7,195 bases of DNA from Spirochaetales bacterium (GCA_011049745.1 DRHE01000113.1:1-7195); one strand, 5' to 3'; shown: positions 1 to 6,791, counted from the stretch's first letter. Made by a program: numbers and translations. The notes: generated by a model not told the origin, from the letters alone.

Positions 1-852
1 CCCCAACCCCGGAGGCTGAAAAGCAGGCGGAAAAGAAGGCATTACCGCCCATGGCTAAGATCATCTATCTGACCGCGGATTATCACGATACACCAGAGAT
101 CCAACCCGCCTGGCAGGATGCATTTAAAAACATTACCGGTGTTGAGGTACAATTAAAAACCGTCAGCTCCAAGGATGCCCATGATTCAATGGTGGCCATG
201 TTGATGGGTGGTGAAAAGCTGGACGTGATCAAGTATGGCGCGGACGACATCAGCCCACTGGCCAGGCAGGAGTTCATCATACCCCTGGATAAGTTTATTG
301 AAAACTCACCGGAGATGAAGAAGCTAAGAAGTATGTTCCCCAGCTCCTTTGCCGCCCATTCCTGGAATGGGGTTGTATACGGCATTCCGGAAAGGTCGGG
401 TTCCAACAGGGGGCTCTGGGTCAGGACCGATATCCTCAAAAAATTGGGTCTTTCCATGCCCTGCCCCAGAAGGCTTCTAAAACCAGGAGCAAGTTGTACG
501 CGGGTAAAGATGCTTTTTTGGCCATGTGGACCTACCGTTATCCTGGCATGATACAGGAGTTGAGAGAAAATTTTCCCGAGGCTGAGCTGGCCCTGGTACC
601 TCCCATTAAAAATCCCAAGGGTGGAGTTTTAGGCCTTTCAGTAGTACCTGGTTACCGGCCCTTCTGCATAACCAGCAACGCAGCCAATCCTCAGTTTGTC
701 TGGGACAAGTTTATTGAAACGGTTATTTTGACAACTGAAGGATCGATGCTTTTGTCCCGTGGCTATACCTTGGGTTTCCTATAAGGTCGTAGACAACACC
801 TTTAAAGACAATTTCGAGGAATCAGGCAGGGGGCGGGTAATTAATATTATCT
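1..852 (+). pseudogene. Decayed ABC transporter sugar-type solute-binding lipoprotein (5' end outside window)
   Basis: Remnant of an extracellular solute-binding protein (family 1, the lipid-anchored ligand receptor of carbohydrate-type ABC importers). The reading frame is already open at the left edge, with a Pro/Glu/Lys/Ala-rich stretch before the Met at 51. This looks like the linker after a lipoprotein cysteine, so that Met is probably internal. Segment A (3 to about 460) holds the N-lobe, with IIYLTADY, DVIKYGADDISPLA and the lobe-typical YGIPERSGSNRGLWVRTDIL. Segment B (about 461-763) is in another frame and holds YAGKDAFLAMWTYRYPG, the EAELALVPPIKNPKGG stretch and a C-lobe helix. Segment C (about 765-845) returns to the first frame with SYKVVDNTFKDNFEESGRGR. 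Between A and B well over 100 residues usual for the family are absent, and the C-terminus is also missing. The number of independent lesions argues for true decay rather than one sequencing error. The ligand is unknown. Confidence 0.82.
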
Positions 853-1638
853 ATGCGTATCTATACCAGTTTCGGTGCAGTATACTCACTCATCCAGAGG
901 GGGATAATTAAAAAATCCTCTGAGATAGGTCCAACTCTGGAAGCCGCAGGGCTGCACGGTCTGGAATTCAATCCCTGCATCCTGGAAATCAGTCCCCGTT
1001 ATGCCCGTGGTTTTTCCTTTTCACCGGCGGAGCTGAAAGATATACCTTTAAGCCTGCACTCCAATTATGTTGATTTTAACCTGGGTTCCTTAAACCCCTT
1101 TATCCGCAAGGCCGCTATTGAACAACTGAAAGCTGAGATTCGCCTGGCCGGGGAGTGGAACATACCAGTGCTGACTATTCACCCCGGCTGGGTCAGAAAG
1201 ATTAAAAGAGAACTGGCAATGGAGTTTTTCTGGGACTCATTGGCCGGTTTTTTAGAAAACCTGGAACCAACCGCCCCTATTATCTGCCTGGAAAACATGG
1301 ATCATCGTCCCCACAAACTTTGTAACACGGCAGAGGAGATCAGCAAAACCCTGGAGAGGTTCCCGGCCCTCAAGCTGACTGTTGACTTTGCCCACCTGGG
1401 ATTAACCGGGGAGGATATCACCTCCTTCCTTGATCGTTTCCAGCACCGCATTGAACATATCCACATCAGCGGCGTCATACCCGGAAAACCCCACAGCGAG
1501 GTGTCACTTGATGCCAGTCGGATCGATTTCCGGCCCTTTATCAGACGGTTCCTGGACCGTGATATCATAACTGTAATCGAAAATAGGCCATGGGAAATCA
1601 TGATGGCTTCAAAAAGGGCTCTGGAGAATCTGCAGTAA
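853..1638 (+). CDS. Sugar phosphate isomerase/epimerase-like TIM-barrel protein
   Basis: A 261-residue protein of the xylose isomerase-like/AP-endonuclease-2 TIM-barrel superfamily (PF01261 type). These are cytoplasmic, metal-dependent enzymes that usually isomerise or epimerise sugars, inositols or their phosphates. Candidate metal or catalytic residues lie at strand ends in the expected order: E38 (GLEFN), H69 (SLHSNY), H110 (TIHPGW), E147 (CLENMD), D178 and H181 (TVDFAHL), H204 (HIHISG), H214 and E243 (VIENRPW). Length is normal and the barrel looks complete. An in-frame stop at 838-840 makes the ATG at 853 the first ATG available. No convincing ribosome binding site precedes it; the only purine-rich run (about 828-837) is too far upstream. 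The gene directly abuts the decayed binding-protein remnant and is followed, 87 bases later, by a phosphodiesterase gene. The exact substrate cannot be assigned. An endonuclease IV-type DNA repair role is unlikely given the short, sugar-enzyme-like sequence and context. Confidence 0.85.
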   Translation: MRIYTSFGAVYSLIQRGIIKKSSEIGPTLEAAGLHGLEFNPCILEISPRYARGFSFSPAELKDIPLSLHSNYVDFNLGSLNPFIRKAAIEQLKAEIRLAGEWNIPVLTIHPGWVRKIKRELAMEFFWDSLAGFLENLEPTAPIICLENMDHRPHKLCNTAEEISKTLERFPALKLTVDFAHLGLTGEDITSFLDRFQHRIEHIHISGVIPGKPHSEVSLDASRIDFRPFIRRFLDRDIITVIENRPWEIMMASKRALENLQ

Positions 1639-1664
1639 GTTTAAAAGGGGTGTGTTTCTTAATT

Positions 1665-1690
1665 TTGCAGCTTGAGTTAGCTGCAACTCA
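1665..1690. repeat. Perfect inverted repeat with an alternative overlapping stem
   Basis: TTGCAGCT (1665-1672) and AGCTGCAA (1679-1686) are exact reverse complements separated by six bases. A second, mutually exclusive stem can form between TGAGTT (1673-1678) and AACTCA (1685-1690). It lies in the gap between the isomerase-like gene and the phosphodiesterase gene, about 36 bases upstream of the latter's start. No T-run follows, so it is not a classic intrinsic terminator. It could be an operator, an RNA processing or stability hairpin between cistrons, or chance. The structure is directly visible; any function is inference. Confidence 0.45.
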
Positions 1691-1710
1691 TAAAGTAGAG
1701 CGCGCCTATA

Positions 1711-1717
1711 AGAGGAG
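1711..1717 (+). promoter_or_regulatory. Ribosome binding site of the phosphodiesterase gene
   Basis: AGAGGAG ends 8 bases before the ATG at 1726, which is ideal spacing and supports that start codon. It contrasts with the preceding gene, which has no clear site. Confidence 0.8.
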
Positions 1718-1725
1718 TAATAGCC

Positions 1726-2496
1726 ATGAACCTGAAGGAACTGTATGCTATTCCGGATAGAATTATTGTGACTGCCCACCGGGGAGATTCGCTTCACTTT
1801 CCGGAGAACACTATTCCTGCATTCCTGGCCGCCGTAGAAGCCGGCGCCGATTTGATTGAGTTCGACCTGCGGGCCAGCCGGGATAAAATACCAGTGGTTA
1901 TCCATGACAGGAAAGTGGACCGGATTTCCAGCGGCAGCAGCCCCGTTGGCGATTATTCTCTCAAAGAGCTGAAACAGCTTGATTTTTTACCGGCAGGAGA
2001 GGCACAAAAAATCAGGATTCCCACTTTTGAAGAGGTTCTGAAAACACTCCCCGATACGATAGGCTTGAACATCCAGCTTAAAGAGACTGAAAATGTGCTT
2101 CTTGAAAAAATCTGTTCTCTCTTCGATTGTTACCAGCTCTACCGGCGCGCTTACCTTACCTTAAGCACCTTTGCGGACGCGGAGCTTGTCATACAGATCA
2201 ACAGCCGTATCGAGCTCTGTGTTCTGGAGCGCAAGCGCTCACTTGATTTGGTCCTGCTGAAGGAAATGAAGAATTTCGGCTGTAAATTCCTGCAGCCCCA
2301 TCGGAGGGATGTGACACCTGAACTCTGCCTGCAGATAGATAAACTGGGTTTCTATGCCAATATGTATTTTTCCAATACCGTAGAGGATCACCACCACTTC
2401 ATCACAGCTGGAGTAAGGGGAATTATCACCGATGATCCCGCGCTGCTGGTTCAGACGCTTAAAAACATGGATAGGCACACAGGCAGCGCCGGTTAA
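1726..2496 (+). CDS. Glycerophosphodiester phosphodiesterase (GDPD family)
   Basis: A 256-residue cytoplasmic-type enzyme of the GDPD family (PF03009), which hydrolyses glycerophosphodiesters such as glycerophosphocholine to glycerol 3-phosphate and an alcohol. The hallmark elements are present in order: HRG at 18-20, PENT at 26-29, E45-x-D47 (metal ligands), H60-D61 (second catalytic His), a K119 strand and the C-terminal GIITDDPALL. There is no signal peptide or membrane segment, so it resembles UgpQ-type soluble enzymes. The acidic residue usual two positions before K119, a metal ligand in characterised homologues, is Gln here (Q117). The tryptophan-containing motif common near the C-terminus is replaced by an NMYFSNTVED-type stretch, suggesting a divergent subfamily. 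The gene probably shares an operon with the isomerase-like gene and the decayed ABC binding protein, consistent with scavenging of glycerol- or sugar-phosphodiesters. Family is certain; exact substrate is not. Confidence 0.93.
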   Translation: MNLKELYAIPDRIIVTAHRGDSLHFPENTIPAFLAAVEAGADLIEFDLRASRDKIPVVIHDRKVDRISSGSSPVGDYSLKELKQLDFLPAGEAQKIRIPTFEEVLKTLPDTIGLNIQLKETENVLLEKICSLFDCYQLYRRAYLTLSTFADAELVIQINSRIELCVLERKRSLDLVLLKEMKNFGCKFLQPHRRDVTPELCLQIDKLGFYANMYFSNTVEDHHHFITAGVRGIITDDPALLVQTLKNMDRHTGSAG

Positions 2497-2547
2497 GTGA
2501 AATAGGGTGGCCAGATCCAATATGCCCAACAATAGGGCAGCCGGCAG

Positions 2548-3012
2548 CTATCGAATCAGGAAGGTAAAGCCTAGATAGCCCATTAGCTCGTCAAAGCCCG
2601 GTTCAGGAACAAGTGTAACTGTCGGGCATACTTCAACAAAGAGTTCTATTGCCGAGCCGAATAGAAATATCTGAAGCCCTAAAGGAATACGCCCGCCAAG
2701 ATTAAAATCTTCCTTGGGATTTTCGTCCATATAGAGTTGGAAATATGCGCCTAACCCTAAGAAAAAATGCAGGAAATCAACCAGGGGATAACCGCTGACA
2801 ATACGATAGTCAGCGCTTAAAAAAACATTCTTGTCCCCCTCGGTCATACTGTAACCAAGTTTGAAATCAAAATTACTGGGTCGGAAAATGAATACGAAAC
2901 TAGGATTGCCAACCTCGACTCCAATTCTTACTCCACTCAAAGCAGGGAGATTGAAAACTGAGATTGTCATCAGCACCAAAACCATGATTAGTACTTTCTT
3001 ATTAAGAGGCAT
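2548..3012 (-). CDS. Small secreted predicted outer-membrane beta-barrel protein (DUF3996/BAPKO_0422-like)
   Basis: A 154-residue protein with a clear signal peptide: positive MPLNKK, a hydrophobic core over residues 7-20, and probable signal peptidase I cleavage near 26-28 after PALSG. The mature part consists of alternating amphipathic strands rich in Gly and aromatics (VRIGVEVGNPSFVFIFR, FDFKLGYSM, FLSADYRIV, FFLGLGAYFQLYM, GRIPLGLQIFL, AIELFVEV, GYLGFTFLI). This suggests an eight-strand-like small outer-membrane barrel resembling the DUF3996/BAPKO_0422-like group of spirochaetes. Family membership is judged by eye and is moderate. The start chosen is ATG at 3012-3010, because AGGAG (3022-3018) lies 5 bases upstream; a longer frame starting with TTG at 3033 would place that ribosome site inside the gene. 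It lies 91 bases after the LolA-like gene but has its own strong promoter. The role is unknown. Confidence 0.75.
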   Translation of the reverse strand: MPLNKKVLIMVLVLMTISVFNLPALSGVRIGVEVGNPSFVFIFRPSNFDFKLGYSMTEGDKNVFLSADYRIVSGYPLVDFLHFFLGLGAYFQLYMDENPKEDFNLGGRIPLGLQIFLFGSAIELFVEVCPTVTLVPEPGFDELMGYLGFTFLIR

Positions 3013-3032
3013 AATAACTCCTTTCTGGGGCA

Positions 3033-3047
3033 AGAACCAATTGTTCT
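3033..3047. repeat. Short inverted repeat at the predicted transcription start
   Basis: AGAAC (3033-3037) and GTTCT (3043-3047) are exact reverse complements with a 5-base spacer. The element covers the predicted transcription start of the small barrel gene (about 3046), a position suited to a repressor operator or a small 5' leader hairpin. Five-base arms are short, so chance is possible. Confidence 0.3.
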
Positions 3048-3052
3048 GAGAA

Positions 3053-3082
3053 ACTATATGTTCTATTACCAGACCCTGTCAA
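3053..3082 (-). promoter_or_regulatory. Sigma-70-type promoter for the small barrel gene
   Basis: Reading the minus strand, a perfect -35 box TTGACA (3082-3077) is followed after 18 bases by TATAGT (3058-3053), which matches the -10 consensus at five of six positions. Transcription would begin near 3046, giving a leader of about 34 bases before the ATG at 3012. The promoter sits in the gap after the LolA-like gene, so the barrel gene can be expressed independently of the exporter operon. Confidence 0.75.
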
Positions 3083-3103
3083 TATCAGGTTTAACGAACG
3101 CGC

Positions 3104-3904
3104 CTACTCCCTCTCCAGATAACGGGTGGTAAAATACTCATCCTTCACCCCCGGATTCAACTGGATCTTTTCCACTTTAAGGATCGATTTTCGATTATTC
3201 TGCTTATTGGTCATGATCATATGCACAGGTCTGAACTTATGGTTCTCAGTGTCCACCTCCATAACCTCTCTCACCTCCAGCTCCTTGAGGAGCTCGCCGT
3301 CGAGATCATAGTAAACAGCTTTTCTGATAACAAAATCCTGCCGGCCGATAAATGATATCTTTTTTGAAAAACCATTCTCATCGGCAATATCTTCATTAAT
3401 AGGTAAAATCTCCAATTCCCAGCAGAGGGCGCCCGCCACTCGCCGCTCTCCCAACATTTTATAATGGAAATCAGCTATAGTAGGCGGGGTGATATCTGAA
3501 TAGGAAAACTCGGAACCCATAAAGTTCTTTGCTTTTTCACTGCTTATTATTCTCCTGGTTTTTCTTAGAGCAGGCATATAAAGCCACATATCATCATCCT
3601 TATCCTTGTAATCAAAGGTTAGAAGCCCGGTTCCCTTGACATCTGCAGGGGAAAGAAAACGGATAAGCTTCTTCTCTGTATTGCCGTTATCATACAACTT
3701 TGATACCTGGGCTATCCGCCGCAGCCGCTCCCTTCCCCTGGAATCAATAATGATCATGGTGCTGATAGATTCTGAACCGGCTAGCTTTCCCGCTTCATAG
3801 GATCTTGCCGCTATCTGCCGGGCGCTCAAATCTGCCTGCGCCATTAGACCTGAACAGATAAAGAAAAAAACAACAGCCGCTGTCACCTTATTATTAACGA
3901 TCAT
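3104..3904 (-). CDS. LolA-like periplasmic outer membrane lipoprotein-sorting family protein
   Basis: A 266-residue secreted protein of the LolA-like fold family (PF17131 type), commonly encoded beside RND/MMPL exporters and thought to carry a hydrophobic cargo across the periplasm. The signal peptide spans about residues 1-24, with hydrophobic core 8-20 and cleavage after AQA. The mature part shows the family hallmarks: RFLSPADVKGTGLL at 82-95, DDDMWLYMPALRKTRRI at 103-119, FMGSEFSYSDI at 128-138, and the closing FTTRYLER at 258-265. Length is complete. The ATG at 3904 has AGGAG 6 bases upstream, located inside the last codons of the exporter gene; only 2 bases separate that gene's stop from this start, so the two are almost certainly co-translated. 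The only Cys near the N-terminus (C17) is preceded by Ile, a poor lipobox, so a soluble periplasmic protein is favoured. It is not expected to be the housekeeping LolA: sequence motifs and context are those of the RND-linked branch. Confidence 0.92.
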   Translation of the reverse strand: MIVNNKVTAAVVFFFICSGLMAQADLSARQIAARSYEAGKLAGSESISTMIIIDSRGRERLRRIAQVSKLYDNGNTEKKLIRFLSPADVKGTGLLTFDYKDKDDDMWLYMPALRKTRRIISSEKAKNFMGSEFSYSDITPPTIADFHYKMLGERRVAGALCWELEILPINEDIADENGFSKKISFIGRQDFVIRKAVYYDLDGELLKELEVREVMEVDTENHKFRPVHMIMTNKQNNRKSILKVEKIQLNPGVKDEYFTTRYLERE

Positions 3905-3906
3905 AG

Positions 3907-6174
3907 TTATCTCCTTTCTAAGAATTTAGGTTTCAATACAATACAGAGCGCCGGGATAAGCACTAAAGCGCCGCCAAGGCAGGAGAGAATGGATACTATA
4001 ACCAGAAATCCAAAGAACTTAACCGGCATAAAATTGGAAACCAGCAAAACAATAAAACCTATAACTACTGACAGGGCATTGAAGACAATACCCCTGCCCG
4101 TTGTGGTAAGGGTTTTTTTCACGCCTGCCGCGGCATCAAGACCGTTACGCCTCTCTTCACGGTAGCGCCAGAGAAAATGAATTGTATAGTCAATCCCTAC
4201 ACCTATCATAATTGATGATAGCAGGGCAGTAGCGGTATTCAGCTCAATACCAAAAATCCCCATAAGACCGAAGAGTATTATTATGGAAAGAGCAAGCGGG
4301 ATAGCCGAAATAAGTCCTGCAGCTACGGAGCGAAAGAGGATCATAAGCATAAGCCCCACCGCTAAAACAGCAAGGCTAAGGGAAATAAATTGTCCCTTAA
4401 TTAATAGATCAGCCACTTCAATAAGTATCAATCCGAATCCCCCTACCAGCAGTACATCCTGATCATCCTTGACTGCAGTATTTATATTTTCTACAATATG
4501 GTTCATTTTTCTGGTGCTGGATGTCTTGATACGCGCCGTTACCAGGGCGTGCTCATAGGGAAAATCGACAAGCTTTTCAAAATCCGCTGAGTCACCGCTC
4601 ATGGCATAGAGCTCAAAGTACTGGGCTACCGCGTTGCGGTTATCAGGGATTTGATCATACCCCTGCTCACCTTTATCATTCAATGCCCTGCTCATCTGGC
4701 GTATTACCCGGGCTATGGAGGTTGTATAACCTACATCAGGATAATCTCCGGCCATCCTTTCCATTTGATCGATTTTTTTCATAATCCCAGGATCCTTAAT
4801 ATCTCCCTTATACACAATAGATATGGTCTGTGTACCGCCCAGGTTTTTATTTATTAACTGTGCCGCGCGCATGACTCCCGTATTTTCTGCAAAATATTTA
4901 TTCGGGTCTGTATCAATTACTATTAAAAATATTCCCACGGACACAACTACGGCAATAATAAGTGCGCTGATAATAATGGCTTTGGGGTTTTTCGAAACCA
5001 GGTTGCCGAAATATTCAAGCATCCTTTCAATAACAGGTTTCTTTCTCACACCCTGGTTTCCCCCGATAACCAGTTTTGATTTCGGCAGAAAGGAGTTAAG
5101 AGCAGGTATTAATAGAAGGCTTGCAGTAAGGGCAAAAGCAATACCGGCTGCTGCCAGCACACCGAGCTGTTTTGCCGGCACCAGCGCATGGCCCGATAGA
5201 CAGAACATACCTGCCATTGATGTAAGACCGGTAAACAAAACCGGCTTACTCAGACTCTGAAATATTTTCCTGGAAAGCTCTTTTGGAGTGTGGTTGTTTC
5301 CCGGTATATTATACTCCTGATATTTGGCAATTAAATGTATGCCGTAATCATTAGCCACGGCTATTAAGATTACCGGTAGAAGTATAGTTATAATATATAT
5401 TTTCCAGCCTAACAGAGGTATAAGGCCCATTGAAAAAATGATGGACATAACCACTACCAGTGCAGGAAGGATAACACCCCTCAGCTCCCGAAAACAGAAA
5501 TAGAGAAAGACAAGCATAATCAAAAGACCAATCGACAGCAGCAGCCGCATATCTTTCTTTATATACTTACTAACCTGGCTTCTTGTATCGGGCATTCCGC
5601 CGATCATTGTTTCTTCAGGACCGGGATTTTCTTTTATCAGCTTGTTTATCTGTTCCACTATATATTCATCAGAAACACCGGTTTCAAGCAGGGCGATAAC
5701 TGCAGTAAGGGAGAAGTCCCGGGAAACAACACTCCCGTAAACCAGGTCATTGGTTTTAAGGTCTTGCCTTAAGGTTTCCACCTCTTCCGCGGTTCTCGGT
5801 ATCCGCTTTACAGCAGGGTCAATGATCATAGCCCCATACTCACTATAGATATTTTTCAGATCAAATAGAGACAACACCCTATCTACGCCCTTTATCTTAT
5901 TCATCTCTTTTGCTATTTTCTTAACCCGTTTCAATGTCTCCGGTTTGAGCACATCGTCCGTATCTATAAGCACCATGAGCATTTCAGTGCCTCCGAACAG
6001 CTCGTCGATTCTCTCGGTATTTATCCTGGACGGCATATTTGGAGGCAGCATTTCCTTAAGATCCGGTTCGAGCTCTGCCTTTGGTATAAAACTTGCGAAT
6101 AGAATGGTGATTGCCAAAAAAACAGCAATTATCAACCAGCGGCAGCTTATTATTATGTCAGCAGCTTTCTTCAT
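3907..6174 (-). CDS. RND superfamily exporter, MMPL/HAE3-type
   Basis: A 755-residue inner-membrane transporter of the RND superfamily, MMPL/hydrophobe-amphiphile (HAE3-like) branch, expected to move a lipid or other hydrophobic compound using the proton gradient. Two homologous halves are visible. TM1 is at about 11-30, a periplasmic domain at 31-208, and TM2-6 at about 211-358; TM7 is at about 399-419, a second periplasmic domain at 421-592, and TM8-12 at about 594-745. The fourth helix of each half carries the related motif VANDYGIH (D276) and GVGIDYTIH (D662), candidate proton-relay residues. The protein is shorter than HAE1 drug pumps (about 1000 residues), as is usual for this branch. 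The ATG at 6174 shares its A with the TAA of the TetR gene upstream and is preceded by GGGAG, so translation is likely coupled. No membrane-fusion protein gene is adjacent; the LolA-like protein encoded 2 bases downstream is the likely periplasmic partner. The substrate is unknown. Confidence 0.93.
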   Translation of the reverse strand: MKKAADIIISCRWLIIAVFLAITILFASFIPKAELEPDLKEMLPPNMPSRINTERIDELFGGTEMLMVLIDTDDVLKPETLKRVKKIAKEMNKIKGVDRVLSLFDLKNIYSEYGAMIIDPAVKRIPRTAEEVETLRQDLKTNDLVYGSVVSRDFSLTAVIALLETGVSDEYIVEQINKLIKENPGPEETMIGGMPDTRSQVSKYIKKDMRLLLSIGLLIMLVFLYFCFRELRGVILPALVVVMSIIFSMGLIPLLGWKIYIITILLPVILIAVANDYGIHLIAKYQEYNIPGNNHTPKELSRKIFQSLSKPVLFTGLTSMAGMFCLSGHALVPAKQLGVLAAAGIAFALTASLLLIPALNSFLPKSKLVIGGNQGVRKKPVIERMLEYFGNLVSKNPKAIIISALIIAVVVSVGIFLIVIDTDPNKYFAENTGVMRAAQLINKNLGGTQTISIVYKGDIKDPGIMKKIDQMERMAGDYPDVGYTTSIARVIRQMSRALNDKGEQGYDQIPDNRNAVAQYFELYAMSGDSADFEKLVDFPYEHALVTARIKTSSTRKMNHIVENINTAVKDDQDVLLVGGFGLILIEVADLLIKGQFISLSLAVLAVGLMLMILFRSVAAGLISAIPLALSIIILFGLMGIFGIELNTATALLSSIMIGVGIDYTIHFLWRYREERRNGLDAAAGVKKTLTTTGRGIVFNALSVVIGFIVLLVSNFMPVKFFGFLVIVSILSCLGGALVLIPALCIVLKPKFLERR

Positions 6175-6791
6175 TAATCTCCCTTTTCTTTCTTACCTCT
6201 CCTGGCGGCAACCCCACCAATACCTTCCAGCAATAGGGTTGTAATTATTTCCGAATAGCTTTCATAGTAAGAATCGTTAAAATCAATATTCAATAGGCGT
6301 TTTTGAATTGGCTTGACAATAAAATGGCCCGAAATACCGAAAAGCAGGAAAGGGCCGATTATACTAAGAAAAACAACATCCTGAGGATCAAGGTTGAATC
6401 TTGAAAAGAGCCTGCCTCCCTCTTTTACCAGCATAGAAATGTCCTTTACCCTGGCATCTACAATTTCTGAAACATCCAAAGGGATTGCATTAAGAGTAGC
6501 CTGTATTAACGCATTATCTTCCCTGGCAAAATCGACTATATTATGAATCAGAAGTCTTAGGCACTCTTCAGCGGGTTTACTGTCATCAACAGCTTCCGTA
6601 ATTGCCTGGTAGTACCGTTCATGGAATCGATTGATAATTGCCTTTAAAATACCCGTTTTACTGCCGAAGTAATAGGATATCATTGAGATATTGACCCCTG
6701 ACTTCCCCGCGATCTCCCGCACGCCGACAGCGGCAAAACCCTTCTTAGCAAAAAGGGAGACAGCCGCTTTGAATATTTTTTCTTTTGACAC
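6174..6791 (-). CDS. TetR/AcrR-family transcriptional regulator
   Basis: A 205-residue regulator with the TetR N-terminal DNA-binding domain: helix 1 at about 3-17 (IFKAAVSLFAKKGF), helix-turn-helix at about 24-45 with VREIAGKSGVNISMISYYFGSK, and the usual KTGIL boundary. The all-helical C-terminal half (about 55-195) would bind ligand and dimerise. Length is typical. The start is GTG at 6791-6789; an in-frame TAA immediately upstream (6794-6792) excludes a longer protein, and AAGGA (6804-6800) lies 8 bases before it. The gene sits 15 bases after the beta-barrel gene, and its stop codon overlaps the start of the exporter gene. It is therefore inside the operon it probably controls, typically as a repressor released by the exported compound or a precursor. 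Its operator would be expected upstream of the operon, beyond the right edge. Confidence 0.93.
   Translation of the reverse strand: MSKEKIFKAAVSLFAKKGFAAVGVREIAGKSGVNISMISYYFGSKTGILKAIINRFHERYYQAITEAVDDSKPAEECLRLLIHNIVDFAREDNALIQATLNAIPLDVSEIVDARVKDISMLVKEGGRLFSRFNLDPQDVVFLSIIGPFLLFGISGHFIVKPIQKRLLNIDFNDSYYESYSEIITTLLLEGIGGVAARRGKKEKGD

Noticed and set aside
83..457. Minus-strand open frame of 124 codons
   Set aside because: Antisense to the well-recognised N-lobe of the solute-binding protein; no domain signature.
1665..1700. Promoter for the phosphodiesterase gene in the inter-cistron gap
   Set aside because: TTGAGT and TAAAGT are only 13 bases apart, and other box pairs match the consensus poorly.
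1302..1905. Minus-strand open frames over the isomerase-like and phosphodiesterase genes
   Set aside because: Shadows of genes with intact catalytic motifs on the plus strand.
2523..2539. TGCCC/GGGCA hairpin as an intrinsic terminator
   Set aside because: Stem of only five pairs with a seven-base loop and no T-run on either side.
3013..3033. Longer start (TTG at 3033) for the small barrel gene
   Set aside because: The AGGAG ribosome site would fall inside the coding region; ATG at 3012 has ideal spacing and gives a normal signal peptide beginning MPLNKK.
3077..3090. CCTG/CAGG stem after the LolA-like gene as an operon terminator
   Set aside because: Only four pairs, no T-run, and it overlaps the -35 box of the next gene's promoter.
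3842..3904. LolA-like protein as a lipoprotein anchored at C17
   Set aside because: The residue before the Cys is Ile instead of a small residue, and a good signal peptidase I site (AQA) follows.
4651..5260. Open frames on the plus strand (about 4651-4857 and 4823-5260)
   Set aside because: They lie antisense within the exporter gene, whose full-length protein has clear family motifs; the plus-strand translations show no domain features.
5945..6244. Plus-strand open frame of 99 codons
   Set aside because: Antisense to the exporter N-terminus and regulator C-terminus; low-complexity Ser/Ile translation with no ribosome site.
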